From Incurvaria masculella (Eukaryota; Arthropoda; Insecta; Lepidoptera; Incurvariidae): a stretch of 64,000 bases of DNA. The position numbers and the translations under genes are program-made. Shown piece by piece: positions 1 to 12,350 of the stretch; position 1 is the stretch's first letter; the number at the start of each line of letters is the position of its first letter. Under the pieces are notes generated by a model that searched no databases, was not told the origin of the DNA, and saw only the letters and a list, made by a program, of their open reading frames with translations. Where the stretch lies: NCBI GenBank assembly GCA_946894095.1, contig OX335643.1, positions 12,883,036 to 12,947,035 on the forward strand. The letters run 5' to 3'.

Positions 1-7
1 CTATTTT

Positions 8-70
8 CATCAGGAATGTGGTGTGGTGTGCTTATATCACGACACGTGATGTGATGTTAGCAGGATGCCC
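8..70 (+). repeat. Family C SINE, 3' tail fragment
   Basis: The stretch reads GGAATGTGGTGT, then a TATATCACGAC-like segment, then GTTAGCAGG. This follows the order of the 3' tail of the full family C SINE at 48014-48421, with substitutions. The 5' part is missing or lies outside the window. Confidence 0.45.
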
Positions 71-1200
71 GCAATTGGGTATTGAATATCAAAGGCTCGT
101 AGCGACAGAGAGCTGCGCTTTAAAACGGAACCACAAAAACTTATTTTTGAAACTGTTCTGAAAACAGTTTTCCTAATGGTGCGTAGTTGATTTACGGCTA
201 TGATTAACGATTTACAATGAAAATATATATTTTAGGAAAATCAAGTACTTGGCGTAAAGGTAAACAATACAATTATTTACTTACCATAGGAGAGAAAAGG
301 GAGGAGAATGAAGTTTCTTGCCGGTTATTCTGCTGTGATTTTTGAACTGGCCAATGATAAATTATGACAAAGCCGAGTAAAGTGTTCTGGCTATGAATCA
401 TAAATAAACAAGCAACAAACAATAAGCAATGTGCTATTATACAAGTAATGGCGTTGCACGTTGGATTATTAGTAATAAAATATCAATGGATTTATGAACT
501 TTAATAAAATTGTAAGAGTAATTGCACAACGTATATAATTGAAATTAATAAAAGCTAAAGAATAATAGTCAGAAATTTCGAACATTTTTATAATCTGAAA
601 TTATTGAAATACAAAATAAAAAGCTCTACTTTTCTGCTATCGATCTAATTATTCGACGTCTGTGTTCATCGAATTATGTTAGCCAGATGTATTATGAAAG
701 TTATTTTTTTTTAATTCAATTGATTGAAATAATAACAGGGGCAGATTTTTATTTTCATTTTATCTTCCAATTTATCTTTTATCACTTTTAATTCGGAAAT
801 GCGGCGTATTTTAACAAAATTTGTTATTTTTTTTGTTGATTGCTTAATAATCTAATAGCTTTAATGGCATCCTTACCGCACCGTGATTCCAGTGTCATTT
901 TAATATGCACGGATCGATCTTATAAAATGGAATGGATTGAACTCTATTGACCGGGCGTATTTAAAGCTCAGGATATGTCCCCTGTATAATTAAGTAGCCA
1001 GCACCACCCACAATAATTCAGTGCCACGGCATGAATAGAGTGGGGCGGAGTCGGGTTGGCTTTAGTGCATTAATTATTATCCGTTCAGCGGACTTCAGCG
1101 GGCGGCGAGACGGCTGCTGACCGGAAAATTCGTGCACGAGTCCGCGCCGCAAATAAAGTCTCATTTACGCGGGGCGGTGTATCCCGGTTTTTAGGAACAT
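71..1200. other. No gene recognised; contains a family I fragment and a GC-rich island
   Basis: Mostly AT-rich sequence. Positions 330-428 match 43424-43522 (see that repeat). Positions 1020-1180 are much more GC-rich and do not match any repeat I saw elsewhere in the window. No long reading frame or splice-bounded exon stands out. Confidence 0.5.
330..428 (+). repeat. Family I interspersed repeat, copy 1
   Basis: It shares GAACTGGCCAATG, then ATGACAAA.CCGAGT, then GTGT.CTG.CTATG and a final AATAAACAA run with 43424-43522 on the same strand. The A-rich end suggests a retroposon 3' end, but the class is not clear. Confidence 0.5.
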
Positions 1201-1204
1201 AAGT

Positions 1205-1255
1205 AGGTCCTGGCTTGGCACCTAGTTACCATGTCGTGTATTGGGAGGATATCCA
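1205..1255 (+). repeat. Family C SINE, internal fragment
   Basis: GGTCCTGGC.TGGCACCTAGTT followed by GTGTATTGGG matches the 3' half of family C. It is short and diverged. Confidence 0.4.
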
Positions 1256-1625
1256 AGTTATTCCAATCCTCAAATGTCTGTAAGCAGTTACCTATCGACA
1301 TAAAAAGAGAAACAAATGACAGACAATTTAAGAAAAACTTGCTGCTCGTTTTACAACGAGACTGTCCGGTTCCTGCTTCCACCACAGACCTTAATTGATG
1401 GCGAGGATTCTGACGTGCGAATGGAAATTATCTTACATTTTAAGATACAATAACGAAGCGTATTAAGATTTTCAGTTTTTTTTTATGCGGAATATTTTAT
1501 TTTTATAATTAAAGAAAGAAGTGGAATGTTAAAATTCAGTTAAGCTAGCGTTATAAAACGTTGAGTAACGTAAGTAAGGCACTGGTACGAGCCAAAACGT
1601 GAAGTTTATTTTTATTATTTTATAT

Positions 1626-1790
1626 GTAACTGGACATGGATGGCTAATACCAAACTGGCGACACACCACATGGCGACTAGATGCCATGCCAGGACCTTCA
1701 TTACATTGCTCGGCTCGATTAAACTGGATGAAAAACATGGACAATTTTCATTCCCGCTTCGACTATCGTGTTCATTCAATGCGATGGAAG
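1626..1790 (-). repeat. Family C SINE, 3' part
   Basis: On the minus strand this reads through the blocks CCATCGCATTGAATG, GTCCATG-TTTTTCATCCAG, GAAGGTCCTGGCATGGCA and ATTAGCCATCCATGTCCAG. These are in the same order as the 3' half of the full SINE at 48 kb. The tRNA-derived head is absent, as expected for a 5'-truncated copy. Confidence 0.7.
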
Positions 1791-2013
1791 AGTATAGGTA
1801 TTTATGTTTCCATTTTACATTTGAAAATACTATAGAAAAGTCGTCAGCTTATGTTTTTTTTTGACAAACCTATAAATCTGCATATGTTACCATAAAGTTG
1901 ATCATTTGTTCAAATATACATCTTTATGGCACCATAGCGGGTAAAGGTTATAGGATGATTATCAACAATGCCGGGATATATAGGCCGGGGTAGATACGGT
2001 TTGAGAAGCACAT

Positions 2014-2820
2014 GAAATCCGAAATGATTTGTTTTTCTCAGAAATATATAATTTCATGTACATATGCTTACATTAAGTTTGAAACATTTAGCGGGGCCCG
2101 GAAGATAAAAAAAAAATTAAAATGTATTAAAAAATATATATCTCCTAAACAAATATTTAGAAACGGTATTAAAAAAATTTATATGTTAAGTCTTTTAAGG
2201 CGTAATGTAACTGTGAATTTGCAACAATTTTGTAATTACGGAAATGTATTTAAAAAAATGTTTTTACAAAAAAAAATCTATGCCGCGAACCTAACTTGCT
2301 ATTGCTATATTTCTTTCTAGAATATGTGAAAGCAAATTAAATTCTTTAGAAACTATACAACAAACGATTTTATACGTATTTCGAATTTTTTGTTTAGCTT
2401 TTGTGTGAATGTAAACATTATAAATGAAAAAAAATGTGCTTCTAATATTTGCAACATTTTACAAATTTCACAGAATATAGAGTTTGCGGTCAGTTTTCAA
2501 TTTCAGAAAATAAAATAAAATTTTCATTATTTCCTTTGCAGATATTAAATATTACAGATATTAAAAGTACAAAAAAAAAATCCACAGTTCCGTAAATAAG
2601 AAATTGTTGCAAATTCACAGTAATATTACACGTAAAATTAGCTAACATATAACATTTGTAAATAACATTTCTAAATATTTGTTTAGGAGATATCATTTTT
2701 TAAACATATTTCATATTTTATTTCTATCTTCCGGACCCCCCAAAATGTTGCAAACTTAATGTACACACGTCCACATGAAATACTACGTTTATGAGAAAAA
2801 AAATTGCATTTCGGATTTAA
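2014..2820. mobile_element. Element with ~250-bp long inverted repeats
   Basis: Positions 2014 to about 2260 match the reverse complement of about 2570-2820. Conserved blocks in order are AAATCCGAAATG, ACATTAAGTTTG.AACATTT, CCGGAAGATA, TCTCCTAAACAAATATTTAG and GTGAATTTGCAACAATTT. By eye the arms are about 75-80% identical, and they flank about 310 bp of AT-rich DNA. Short frames read in each arm resemble each other only because the DNA is inverted. The shape fits an old foldback or long-TIR non-autonomous DNA transposon; the superfamily is unknown. Confidence 0.6.
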
Positions 2821-2879
2821 TGTTTTTCTAAGTGCTGATTTAAGGCTAAAGTTCCTGGAGTAATACACTACCTTACATC

Positions 2880-3224
2880 ACCACAATTTAATGTGTTTTT
2901 TTGAATAAAAATACCATAACTAAAAAACCACAACTTAGCGAAATTTATTTTACGAGTTTCAGCTAAAACGATAATTGCACATTATTTGTAAAGGATTGAT
3001 ATCTTTAAATTAGTGCTATTTCGAAAAGGCGTTCAACCACGCAGTGTATGCCTTTGTGTTTTGAAGGCTTTAGTGGTTTTACCCGCTGATTTCCCTGCCA
3101 CATGTGAACGTGCACGCAATAGATATGGAGTAAAGAAACAAACGGTTACGTAACAAGGCTGAATTTTTATATTATAATCTTTGAGATGCTTACGGGATTT
3201 TGAATATTTCCGTTTTATAATGTT
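2880..3224. other. No feature recognised
   Basis: AT-rich sequence without a repeat match in the window or a convincing reading frame. Confidence 0.5.
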
Positions 3225-3605
3225 CCTAAATGCCTTTCATGTGAGAGCCTATGGGTTCAAATCGTCGCCCGGTCATGCACCACTATCTTTCTCTTTCTGA
3301 GTTGGATAGATGCAATTTCGTTGCGAATGCAAGTTGTTCCATGGTTCGGAATCCATGTTAAACTGTAGATCCCCTTCCCCTACTAGATGGTAGCGTTAAC
3401 CCTCCACGGGATGATAACCCCCGCATTTGATGAAACTATGGATGAAACGGCAATGAAATATTGTCCGTTTTATCCATCCAGTTCAGTGCAGCCATGCTCT
3501 TAAAGTAAAAGTGCTGGCTGGAAAAGTTTGGCACCTAGATCGTTCGGGAATGTAGTGTATTGGGCTAATATCATGACGGTAGTTGTGTGGTAGCCATGTT
3601 AGCAA
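3225..3605 (+). repeat. Family C tRNA-derived SINE, nearly full length
   Basis: The head retains a B-box-like GGGTTCAAATC near 3250. The body follows the family order: TCTTTCTCTTTCTGAGTTGGAT, GCGAATGCAAG.TGTTCCATGG, GGAATCCATGT, CCCCTTCCCCTACTAG, TTTTATCCATCCAGTTC, then TCGGGAATGTAGTGTATTGGG and CATGACGGTAGTTGTGTGG. It has small indels relative to the 48-kb copy. It would have been transcribed by RNA polymerase III and moved by a LINE; it encodes no protein. Confidence 0.75.
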
Positions 3606-4301
3606 ATGTAAGAAAAATCTAAATGTCAGCGATCAAGGTCAGGTTTTTTGTGCAAGAAGAGGCGGAACGAAATTCGTGAAATCCCCTTTTGAATTTGTTT
3701 CAAATACTACCAAATTTGATTATATTTTAAACTATGATTTATATTAAGATTATTTTTGTAATAGGTCTTCTAATGTTCAGATACTAAAAACATACTGGAA
3801 AGAAAAAAGTTAGTTAACAGTTTTTGGTGCAGTCGCATTGTTTTAATGACTTTTGTAGCCGTTAACAGAGAATTACCAATTTTTTAGCCTTTTTAAACTT
3901 GCTTTACCTAATTACTCTTTGTCAAAGTGTCTTTGTCTAAGCTAAAATATGTATTATGTAAGTGCTTGCACTACGATGACGTAAATATATTTAGTACTGC
4001 CTCTTGCGTAAGGGAATAGAGCCGGCCTGACGCGCATGGCTTTGTTCCGCTAACAAAGTGCGGTGACGTCATCAGTTCACGTCATGCACTTATTAGCGCC
4101 ATCTGACGGCTCTTTTGTGTGCTAATGAAGTCGCCTTCATGCTCTTTTGTAGATATTTCGACTTACACTTCACGCTTTCCAAAAATATAAAAGAGCAATG
4201 GGTCCGTTTGGATGGATGCATTTTTTTAATCAAAGACCTACCAACTTGTAAACTACAGCGAGATAGTGCAGCAGGACTACACCTGGAATTCCGTTATCAG
4301 A
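3606..4301. other. No feature recognised
   Basis: Mixed-composition sequence; the only frame over 60 codons (4115-4348) has no recognisable similarity and runs into the adjacent MITE. Confidence 0.45.
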
Positions 4302-4449
4302 AATCAGGAATCCTGAGTCTAGAAAACCTCTTGACGAAAATATTCTGAAGCATAGAATTTCAATTCAATCAAGGTTTTCCGTCGAAAAAATCGCTTTGAA
4401 AATAGCTATAAAACCGATTTTCTAGACTCAGGATTCTTGATTCCTGATT
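4302..4449. mobile_element. Family H palindromic MITE, copy 1
   Basis: AATCAGGAATCCTGAGTCTA at the left is mirrored by the right end at 4415-4449, whose reverse complement reads AATCAGGAATCAAG then AATCCTGAGTCTAGAAAA. A related palindrome lies at 53964-54130. The ~148-bp length, inverted ends and lack of coding capacity fit a MITE. Confidence 0.6.
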
Positions 4450-5911
4450 AGCCCTTCAGATGCGTGGACCGTGAAAAATACACGGAATTGGTGTTTTTCG
4501 GCGACAAAATAGTCTAATCGTAGGAACGGAAGCATAATCACAAAGTAGGAATGATCGTTTATTTTCGTCCAATAGTTGTACACACTCTTGAATTCGTATT
4601 TTTTTTAAGACGGGGGACCTAGGATGAATAAGAACCGTCAAGAAACGTTGCCGGGAGTCAAATTACATTTATCTACTCGCGAAAATGTTGGTCGCTCGTT
4701 TCAGTCCAGCCTTGCAAAAATTAAATTTTTGAAGTAGTTATTTTTACAGCTTCCTTTATTTGGTTATTGTATCATTTTATCACGGTTGGTTGTACATATA
4801 TTTTTTATACAAGTACATAAAACCAAACATATAGTTCACATCCCTAAAGCATAACAAAGAATTTTAGAATATTGTCTCAAACTGGGTGCATTTTTTTAAA
4901 CAAAGTACACAAATATAAAGCATGTTAAAGAATGAAAAAAACATGTAGAATTTAAAAAACAAACGATGTTTAGTAAAATAAATATGACATGACAATAAAA
5001 CAGTTTCATGTTAAGATATAGAATTTCACGTTCATTTCTTGTATTTCATTACGCTTACTACTAACGTGGTATAGAAAAGGTAAAGCAATAGTGTAAGTCA
5101 ATCAATCATTATTCTCTAAGATAATTTGATTACTTGAATATAGATGGAATCGACAACTTTTGAAACTATCGACTCATTCGATTGGTCTAGCCGTGTCGCT
5201 GTGTTCAAATTCGATCCACATCGCTGCTGCATGACGCCGCGTTTTTGTCTAATGTAGACCCACGGAACACATTAAAAGTATATAATTATAGGGCAGAACG
5301 TGACACACTCATATTACTGTGCTAGCAGCAGCTAGCATGGAACGCAATAATAGTAACTTCAAATCAAAAGGCAAGTGAAATTTCATGCATGTATTAACTT
5401 TGTTATTTAAATCGGCCCCGCATGTGCTAAGCCTTTGTAAAAGCTGTCAGGCTTTTGCTGGCTATTCCTAGAATAGAGTTATGGTCTAGCGCAACCTCAG
5501 AACGAAAAAGGAAGTAGATATGCCTTCCGCACCTACTATGAGTCCAGTCGTCGCCGATTTTCAAAAACTACTCAAGGGCGTGAGAACACCTGATTGCATT
5601 CAGTTCCATAAGGTCATCAGGGAAACTACATTTTATTATTTTTAAAAGTGACTACTACTTATTTAGGATTTTTTACAAGGTGAAAGACGCGGTGATGGTC
5701 CAGCTATATTTGAAACCTGTAACGGTTAATATCGGACCCTCTTATTCTGTGTTCAAATTTTTTTCATGAAAATGTATGAATATTTTATAATTTAAGAACG
5801 CAAAATAAAAACACTTTAATGTTTTATTTATAGCTAGACCATCAATCTACATATTTACTTTTTGGATTATCGAAATAAGTCTTGGTTACTCATACAACGT
5901 ATGGTTATAAG
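4450..5911. other. No gene recognised
   Basis: AT-rich, apparently anonymous DNA. I found no convincing repeat match, tRNA or exon. Confidence 0.45.
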
Positions 5912-5981
5912 GTGTGATGTGGGCTGATGCGCCCCCGCGGCGCCGTACGGTTATACGGCGGTGCATCAGCCCACATCACAC
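5912..5981. repeat. Strong hairpin, 19-bp perfect stem
   Basis: GTGTGATGTGGGCTGATGC (5912-5930) is followed at 5963-5981 by its exact reverse complement. The GC-rich loop contains a second small stem, GCCGTA/TACGGC. Nothing in the window repeats it. Confidence 0.6.
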
Positions 5982-6165
5982 TTCTCCTTTTTTCTTTTCT
6001 ATGAGCGCAACCGTTTATACTCATAGTGACCCAATCTAACCTAACCTATTAATCAACCGATGTTCATATTTCGCTATATGTCGAAAATTAATTTTTGAAG
6101 GCTTGTAATACGAAGCTCAAAGACAATATACAATAACAAAGGAATGTACAATATATGCTCCTATT
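5982..6165. other. Spacer with two telomere-like pentamers
   Basis: CTAACCTAACCT near 6038 contains two CCTAA units (insect telomere repeat TTAGG). Two units are too few to imply a telomeric origin. Confidence 0.4.
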
Positions 6166-6540
6166 TATGTAACTATACTTGGATGGCTAATATTACATCC
6201 ACCGTCATAATGTTAGCCAAACACACCAAATTCATGTAGGAATCAGGTGCTATACCAGGACCGTTTTATTTGAGCACGGCTACATTGGACTTGATGGAAA
6301 GCACGGAGAAATTTTTGTTTGCCGCTTCGAACATCTTGCATCTAAATGAGCATCTTAATCTTAATGAGAATCATCTTGCATCTTAATGAGAAATTGTCCG
6401 TGTTGTCCATCCAGTCCAGTGTAGCCGTGCTCATATAGGGAAGTTCCTGCCATGGCACCTAATTCCTTCGGGAATGTGGTGTATTGGGCTCATATCATGA
6501 CAGTATTTGTGTGGTATTAACTATCCGTGTCAGGTTCCAC
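6166..6540. repeat. Two family C SINE tails in tail-inverted (snap-back) arrangement
   Basis: 6166-6341 is a minus-strand 3' half of family C. 6391-6540 is a plus-strand copy of the same 3' half, with GTCCATCCAGTCCAGTGTAG, TCCTGCCATGGCACC and TCGGGAATGTGGTGTATTGG. The arms are about 150 bp and could fold into a long hairpin. The ~50-bp spacer contains repeats of ATCTTGCATCT and ATCTTAATGAG. It could come from two insertions or from an inversion during duplication. Confidence 0.7.
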
Positions 6541-7595
6541 AGAAAAGCCCAAGCCACCTAGGGGAAATGGACCATAAGTATTGCTTAGGATCCCCGTGCT
6601 ACGAGCCTGAATAAAAGTTCCTGGTTCGCAATCAATATGCATCGTCAGTCAATAAAATTCACAAGGCATTTTCATGGATTTGGAAGAATATCTGACATTT
6701 TACATCACAGCGAGTTAAACGCGTAGTTGGCCAGACTGTCGGATCGTTATTTGACATTTTATTATCAAAGAAAGCGTTCGGGCGTCACTTATTTTACGCA
6801 AGCTAACAGTATTCATTCATACATATCAATGAAAAAATTAATTTGAAAAAAAAAATACAATTGTTACTATCACATATCTTACTTGGATCCATGAAGATAA
6901 TAAGAAGAGCGCTTGATAGTTTTTTCTATGTGCAATCAAATCAAGTTGATTGTTCAATGCAAATAAGATTGCCAATCAAATTAAATCGGTGCTGTTGAAT
7001 ACGTAGACTATGTTAAAAGCAAGTACTACGTTTTTTCAGTAGGTAGTTTTTCCATGTTATTTTTTCAGTAGGTAATGTTATAGAGATTTGGGATACAGCC
7101 CCTTAAATATTAGATCAATATACGCTGTTTACGTTACCAAATCGGGGCAATATTTTCCATACTGTATTTTTACTTCAATTCCCGCATTATAGTTGACCTG
7201 GTCTGATAGTTCAATTGAATACGCCCTGGGCCTGTTATTTCTTACTAAAATAACAACGGTTTACGCCACTTCGGGCGTACGATCACAACTAGCCCAAGAG
7301 GCTGACATGACTATTTTGACAGGCGGCCGCGCGCATGACACGGGTCGGCGGCGGGGTGGCCACTCGTAATGAACCCGTTTGTTTGGCTGCGGTTATAATA
7401 ATTCTGTGTGTCGCCACGGCCGCCCATGCTCCTGATATTTTATTGCACTCGGCACGCACATCGGACCGTGCTGGCTCGCGACGAATTCGGGCCGAGCGAA
7501 AGGAATAGTGTGAACGGTCTCTCAAATTAATGCAAGTTCTAAATTTAAATTTTCCTAACACGGTATAAACGTTGCCTTAGCCCCGATTGCAGGAA
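6541..7595. other. Anonymous DNA with a GC-rich island at 7290-7560
   Basis: 6541-7280 is AT-rich with nothing recognised. 7290-7560 is GC-rich and has no repeat match elsewhere in the window. Its 90-codon minus frame starts in AT-rich DNA and has no recognisable domain, so I treat it as chance. Confidence 0.4.
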
Positions 7596-7755
7596 GAGAG
7601 GTCTGAGTTAATCAATGTTCAAACACGTCACTTTTAGTGAACCGCATGGAGTTGACTCAAGTACTTTCCATACTGGCCATAAAAAGTGACGTATATAATC
7701 ATACGTTTACATTGATTTTGATTTTGGGTCCTTTTGTGCACTCGGGCCTTAGAAA
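7596..7755 (+). repeat. Family D interspersed repeat, copy 1
   Basis: It matches three copies at 46.8-49.3 kb through GAGTTAATCAATGTTCAAAC, ACGTCACTTTTAGTGAACC, GCATGGAGTT, then AAAGTGACGT and TTTTGTGCACTCGGGCC. The CGTCACTTTTA and AAAGTGACG blocks are inverted relative to each other, so the unit can form an internal hairpin. Non-coding; SINE-like or MITE-like, class not certain. Confidence 0.65.
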
Positions 7756-10120
7756 TCTTGATCAAGGCTTGGTGATCGTTACATATTTTTTATTATTAAT
7801 GTTTTTTGGTGCAAAATTAGCTGAATCATTAAATACGAATAGACAAATATAGATTGAACTTCCGATGGCGCTAGAATTATGTGTCATGTATTCAATTAAA
7901 AACAAAATATTTAAACGAACTAGGTTGGTATCCTGCTAAAACTTAATTCAAGCAATATTTCCGGTGTCCAGTAAATGAAATAATGAGATTGTTTAATCCT
8001 GTTATTTAAGAAAGATAGGCGGGACCACCTATTTGCGTAATGGTTAGGTGTATTGTATTTGGTTCCACAATAAATGATGTTATCTGCATTTGAAAATGAA
8101 TAGTCTGCAGGTGCATGCCACGACTATTCCGATAAAGTGTATTTTGTAATTTAAATTACTTTATTAAAAATATTATACGAATGTGCTAATTTTTCAACCA
8201 TTTGACCATTTTTATGATTCCCTTCTAACCAGGTGGAGGCTAATATCTCAATATATTATTTTCTTAACCATCTAACATACATAATAAAAACAGTCTTTAA
8301 AAATATAGTTTGACAAATCCATGCTACGATCGCTACACCGACAACTCATTAAATAAATATTTAAAAGAGCTGCCTTGTCCAGCGATAAGCCAGTAGATTT
8401 ATAACTGGTACAACGCTTCATGTATTTTGTTCTTTTGGCTCTCAAGATAATGTACTCACCAGTCATTCAACAATATGATTAATTTCAACTACTACGTTGA
8501 TTAATGCTAGCCACTGAATTAGGAGAGCCACTAGAGACTGAGTATGGGGTAGTTTATATTAAAATATATATATGTGCGTACGCTAGGACCTCACATAAGA
8601 CATAATTAGACTAGTAGTAGTATATTGAGCCTAGTTCTATTACGCGGCTGCCTTGATACTGCAGGTAACTTTGCTTAATCATGATATTACTTCATCAAAT
8701 TATGTTTCAGAAGAAATTAGTTGTCATGCCAGGGCTTTATTAAACATAGCGATATTAAACAGGATTAAAAAGAGGGAGCATGTTTTATAGAAGCTCCTTC
8801 TCATTATGGCACACGGCCTGTCCTATTACCTAATAAGTAGAGTAGCTTGTATTGTATAGCTTGGTCAATAACACATAAGTCTTTTTTACATAGTCCAAAA
8901 GCTAACCGCGTATTCTTTGGCATATTTGGAGCAAATAAGGCGGATGACATTTACTTGTATGATTAAAAAAAACCTACACACAAAATGAATGGGGAAGACG
9001 ATTTTTTTAAAGTCGTACTACAAAAAGTTGTTCATCTTTTTTGCTACAAATATGCCAAGGAATATGTGGACAACGTTTGGACCATGCCTCCGCTAATACC
9101 CTGTATAAACGAAGTAAAGTTTGAAAAGAAGCACAACAAACACATTCTTTGTGCTCTGGGTTCCTGAAAAAAGTTTACTTTTACAAAACCTTTCCATCGG
9201 GAATATTGGTTTGCAGTTATAAATTACGTTAAAATGCAAGTTTTTAGAAAATTGTCGAATTTTACCTATTATTTTAATTTACCAACGCTTCAAATCCTAA
9301 ACCAATGTATACCTATAAATCCAGGTGCTAAAAATCCAAGAAAATGTTTTAAATCAATTGGTAAATTGTATATGTTAGGTACTCGTACGTGTCATAACCG
9401 ACGTTATTCCACTGTTTCCCTGTCAAAAAATACTCTACACGTGGCTGAAAAAGGCCGAAGTCGTAATTAAAAATAATTATAATACACGCAAATGTATGCA
9501 AATGAATGAAAATTGCCTTCACACCCCGCTGAAGTTAAACAACCTTGGATTAATTGGAGGCAGCATGGAGAAACAAGGGGAAAATGTACGTTATTGTAGT
9601 AAGTACATATTATTTGAGGTCTTAATCTTTAAATTTATTTCAGCCAAGGTAATTTGCTATTTCGTAAGATGTAGGCCAATTAATTAAGTGGGTTAGGTGT
9701 ATGTTCTTAGGACCGTGCCCGTTTTCGGTGCTCAGTTTTTGGTGCCGTTCCCACCAGGGAAGCGGGTCATAGTGTGAACGTTTTTAATTACCTAGGTATA
9801 TATTATTAATACTTGCATTTAGATTTGAAAGTAACATTAAATAAATGGGTTCGCCATTAAGAAAACAAATCGAAATACTGAATGGATAAAAACATCTATA
9901 TAACTATCGAATCTGCCCACAACATTTCACGAGAATCGATTCGACCTGTAGAGGAGAACAGCCGGACAGCCGGATGCTGGACAGATATACAAGAGCTATG
10001 TTGCCCAAGTTAAAATTGAGACGCTACGCTCACGCTTCACGCGTTGCTCGATCAAAAGGGTAAATTAAGCAAGGCTGTAAGCACTAAAGAGAAGAGGATG
10101 GAGAAGTGGCGTTTGGTCGT
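7756..10120. other. No gene recognised
   Basis: Long AT-rich stretch. The plus frames at 8985-9167, 9234-9470 and 9496-9687 have AT-driven composition and no recognisable family. I see no convincing repeat match. Confidence 0.4.
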
Positions 10121-10124
10121 TGTT

Positions 10125-10260
10125 ACGACTCCGCCGTATGGACAAAGTGTGCATATAATTGTTTGGGAAGCCGCCACGCATCGTAAGTAACACAGTCCAA
10201 ACACCACGCCACCGAGCGCATATATGTTCTACAATTGCGTTCGCCGAATCAGTTCCAATG
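10125..10260 (-). repeat. Family G repeat fragment
   Basis: It starts at CGCCGTATGGACA and ends in TGCGTTCGCCGAATCAGTTCC. The reverse complement follows the order seen at 17826-17965: AACTGA.T.GCGAACG, a CGTGGCG/GTGTGG block, then TGTCCATACGGCGG. Diverged. Confidence 0.45.
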
Positions 10261-12223
10261 CAGACAAACCCTCCACGCTTGCGACTACATTGCTTGTGGC
10301 ATATACTTTTAAGTTGTTGTTGAGTTGGTAGGAGTTGGTGGCTGTCTTACTCGCGTTAAGGCTATCGTGAAGTCATAGGAAATCTAAGAATTGAAAAATG
10401 TAAGAAAGGCATTCTTTGTCCATTGGCCAAGGCACAAATTTGTGTGGCAACTGTCACTAAACTAACGAAATCACACGAGAAAGCTTCATTCTATGTCAGT
10501 AAATTTTATTATAATTATGTTTTTCATTAAAAAAATTTAATACATAATATGAAAATAAATATTTTTTTCCATTGCTTATTAGCCAATATTTTCCAATCTA
10601 AACGGTATATTAACCAGATAAAAAATACAGACGTACCTATACTTCGACAATATGTTTTAACATTCAATACATTTAAAACGTTACATTTCTAAAATCATGT
10701 AAACAGTTATCGTCCTTAGTACGGGGAATTGATAAGGTAAGGACTCTCTTAACACTACGAGGTTTTGAAGACTCCATGATAGAATTATGTTTTTTCACAA
10801 ATAGGTCAACATTTTAAAGAAGTGCAATATGGTCAATTCGAAAATTAAATTTCATGGCACAGTGAACTATACCCCGAAGTGTCAACTCAATCATATTCAT
10901 TAGTATAGCCATTAGCTGGGCAGAAAATGTTAATTGAGTTCCAACCACTATTTCACAAGATAATGGACTTAATTGAACTCAGAAGTAGTTAAGGAAGATA
11001 AAAGCCAAGTGAGATAGTCCCCATATAGCTGCCTCCCTAAATAGAGATTAATGGACCCATGGTGCCTGCGCGAGGATAGACGAATATACACTCTTAAATT
11101 TGTCCAAAACCATATTAATCGTAGCTGTGTCTATCAAATTTACTATGTTCTATCCTCATTTCAATAATTTTAGCTGTTAAAAGTTTTGATACTATGTAAC
11201 TGTTTAAATTTATTTTATTCCTTTTGTACACAATAATTTATTTCTTATTTTAATCATTGTGTCTATAAACATGGAAGGAAAAATGACATTCAGACTGAGA
11301 TAAATAGTCGTAACAGAAACATGTTACTTAAACATTACATTGTTACATTACTGAAAATGTCTCTTGGCCTAAATTCCCAGCTATATATTAAAGCTATATA
11401 TTATAAATTATTTGGTCGAAGACAATTTTATCCTTAAATATAATTTTTAATTGAACATTCCAAGTCATAAATTGATTACAAAGCAAAATTCCACTATTTT
11501 ACTGTGTGTAGAAGTAGACTCAGCGTTACCAAATTGTAGATATTTTCTATATATTTTACGGTGTTTCTGCCCGTTGAGAATCCAATATCACATATTTTCC
11601 CAAAGCCTATCCAGTGGTTCAGACAATTTATTCGCTTAAACTTGAAATAGGTCAACTATATTTATTGCGAGTTGTGCGGCTTAGTGAAATGTCGACTATC
11701 CAATTAGTTTTTCGATTTGAAACGGACGGGTTCGGTATTTAATGAAGTTTTCATAGAACAGCTACAGACAGATACAAGATAGTTACCTGAATTTCTGAGT
11801 CAGCGGGTATGGGATTTAATAAAGTTTTCATAAAACAGCTATCAATAGCTTGCAGAGAGTTGACTGAATTTCTGAGTCAGCGACAAAGCTTACCACATTT
11901 TGTAGATATATTCTGGGTTGTATATGGTTTAATAAACCATTAAAATGTAGACTCAACTAACAAGAAAAGTTTCCAACATCAAGTTTGACGGATTGTTCAT
12001 ACGTAACCTAATTCAGTTTTACTTTGAAATTTATTCCCTATTCAAAATCAGTCGATAATCTCGCCTTGTACATTTGAACAACACGAACAAGTAGGTACTC
12101 CGTCCTTCCTTCTCAATTACACTTTTGTTATATTTTTACTTATTTCTTAATATTAAAATTTTTTTTTATTTAAACTCGCCAATAACCTATAACTTTAGGA
12201 TCAAACCCGCATTCATAAAAAAA
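10261..12223. other. No gene recognised; one MITE end at 11290-11320
   Basis: AT-rich anonymous DNA. AGACTGAGATAAATAGTCG near 11293 matches the terminal sequence of the palindromic MITEs at 33376-33688, suggesting a solo fragment. Two related segments near 11735-11890 share TTTAAT.AAGTTTTCATA.AACAGCTA and TGAATTTCTGAGTCAGCG, an imperfect local duplication. Confidence 0.45.
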
Positions 12224-12350
12224 ATCCGTGTTTACCATACAGTTCAATGTAGTCGAGCAATATAAAGAAGGTCTGACACGGCACATATGTAGTTCCCATG
12301 TGGTGTGTTAGGTTAATATCATGATAGTATTAGCTATCCATGTCAAATTA
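12224..12350 (+). repeat. Family C SINE, 3' tail
   Basis: It matches the family tail from TCCGTGTTT.CCATACAGTTC through AAGAAGGTCTG, then GTGGTGTGTTAGGTTAATATC and CTATCCATGTCA. 5'-truncated copy. Confidence 0.65.

Noticed and set aside
2012..2868. Similar peptides on both strands (ISPKQIFRN, VTVNLQQF) as a protein family
   Set aside because: The similarity comes from the inverted DNA repeat; the frames are AT-driven and not conserved as protein.
6038..6050. Telomeric TTAGG repeat
   Set aside because: Only two units are present, which is within chance.
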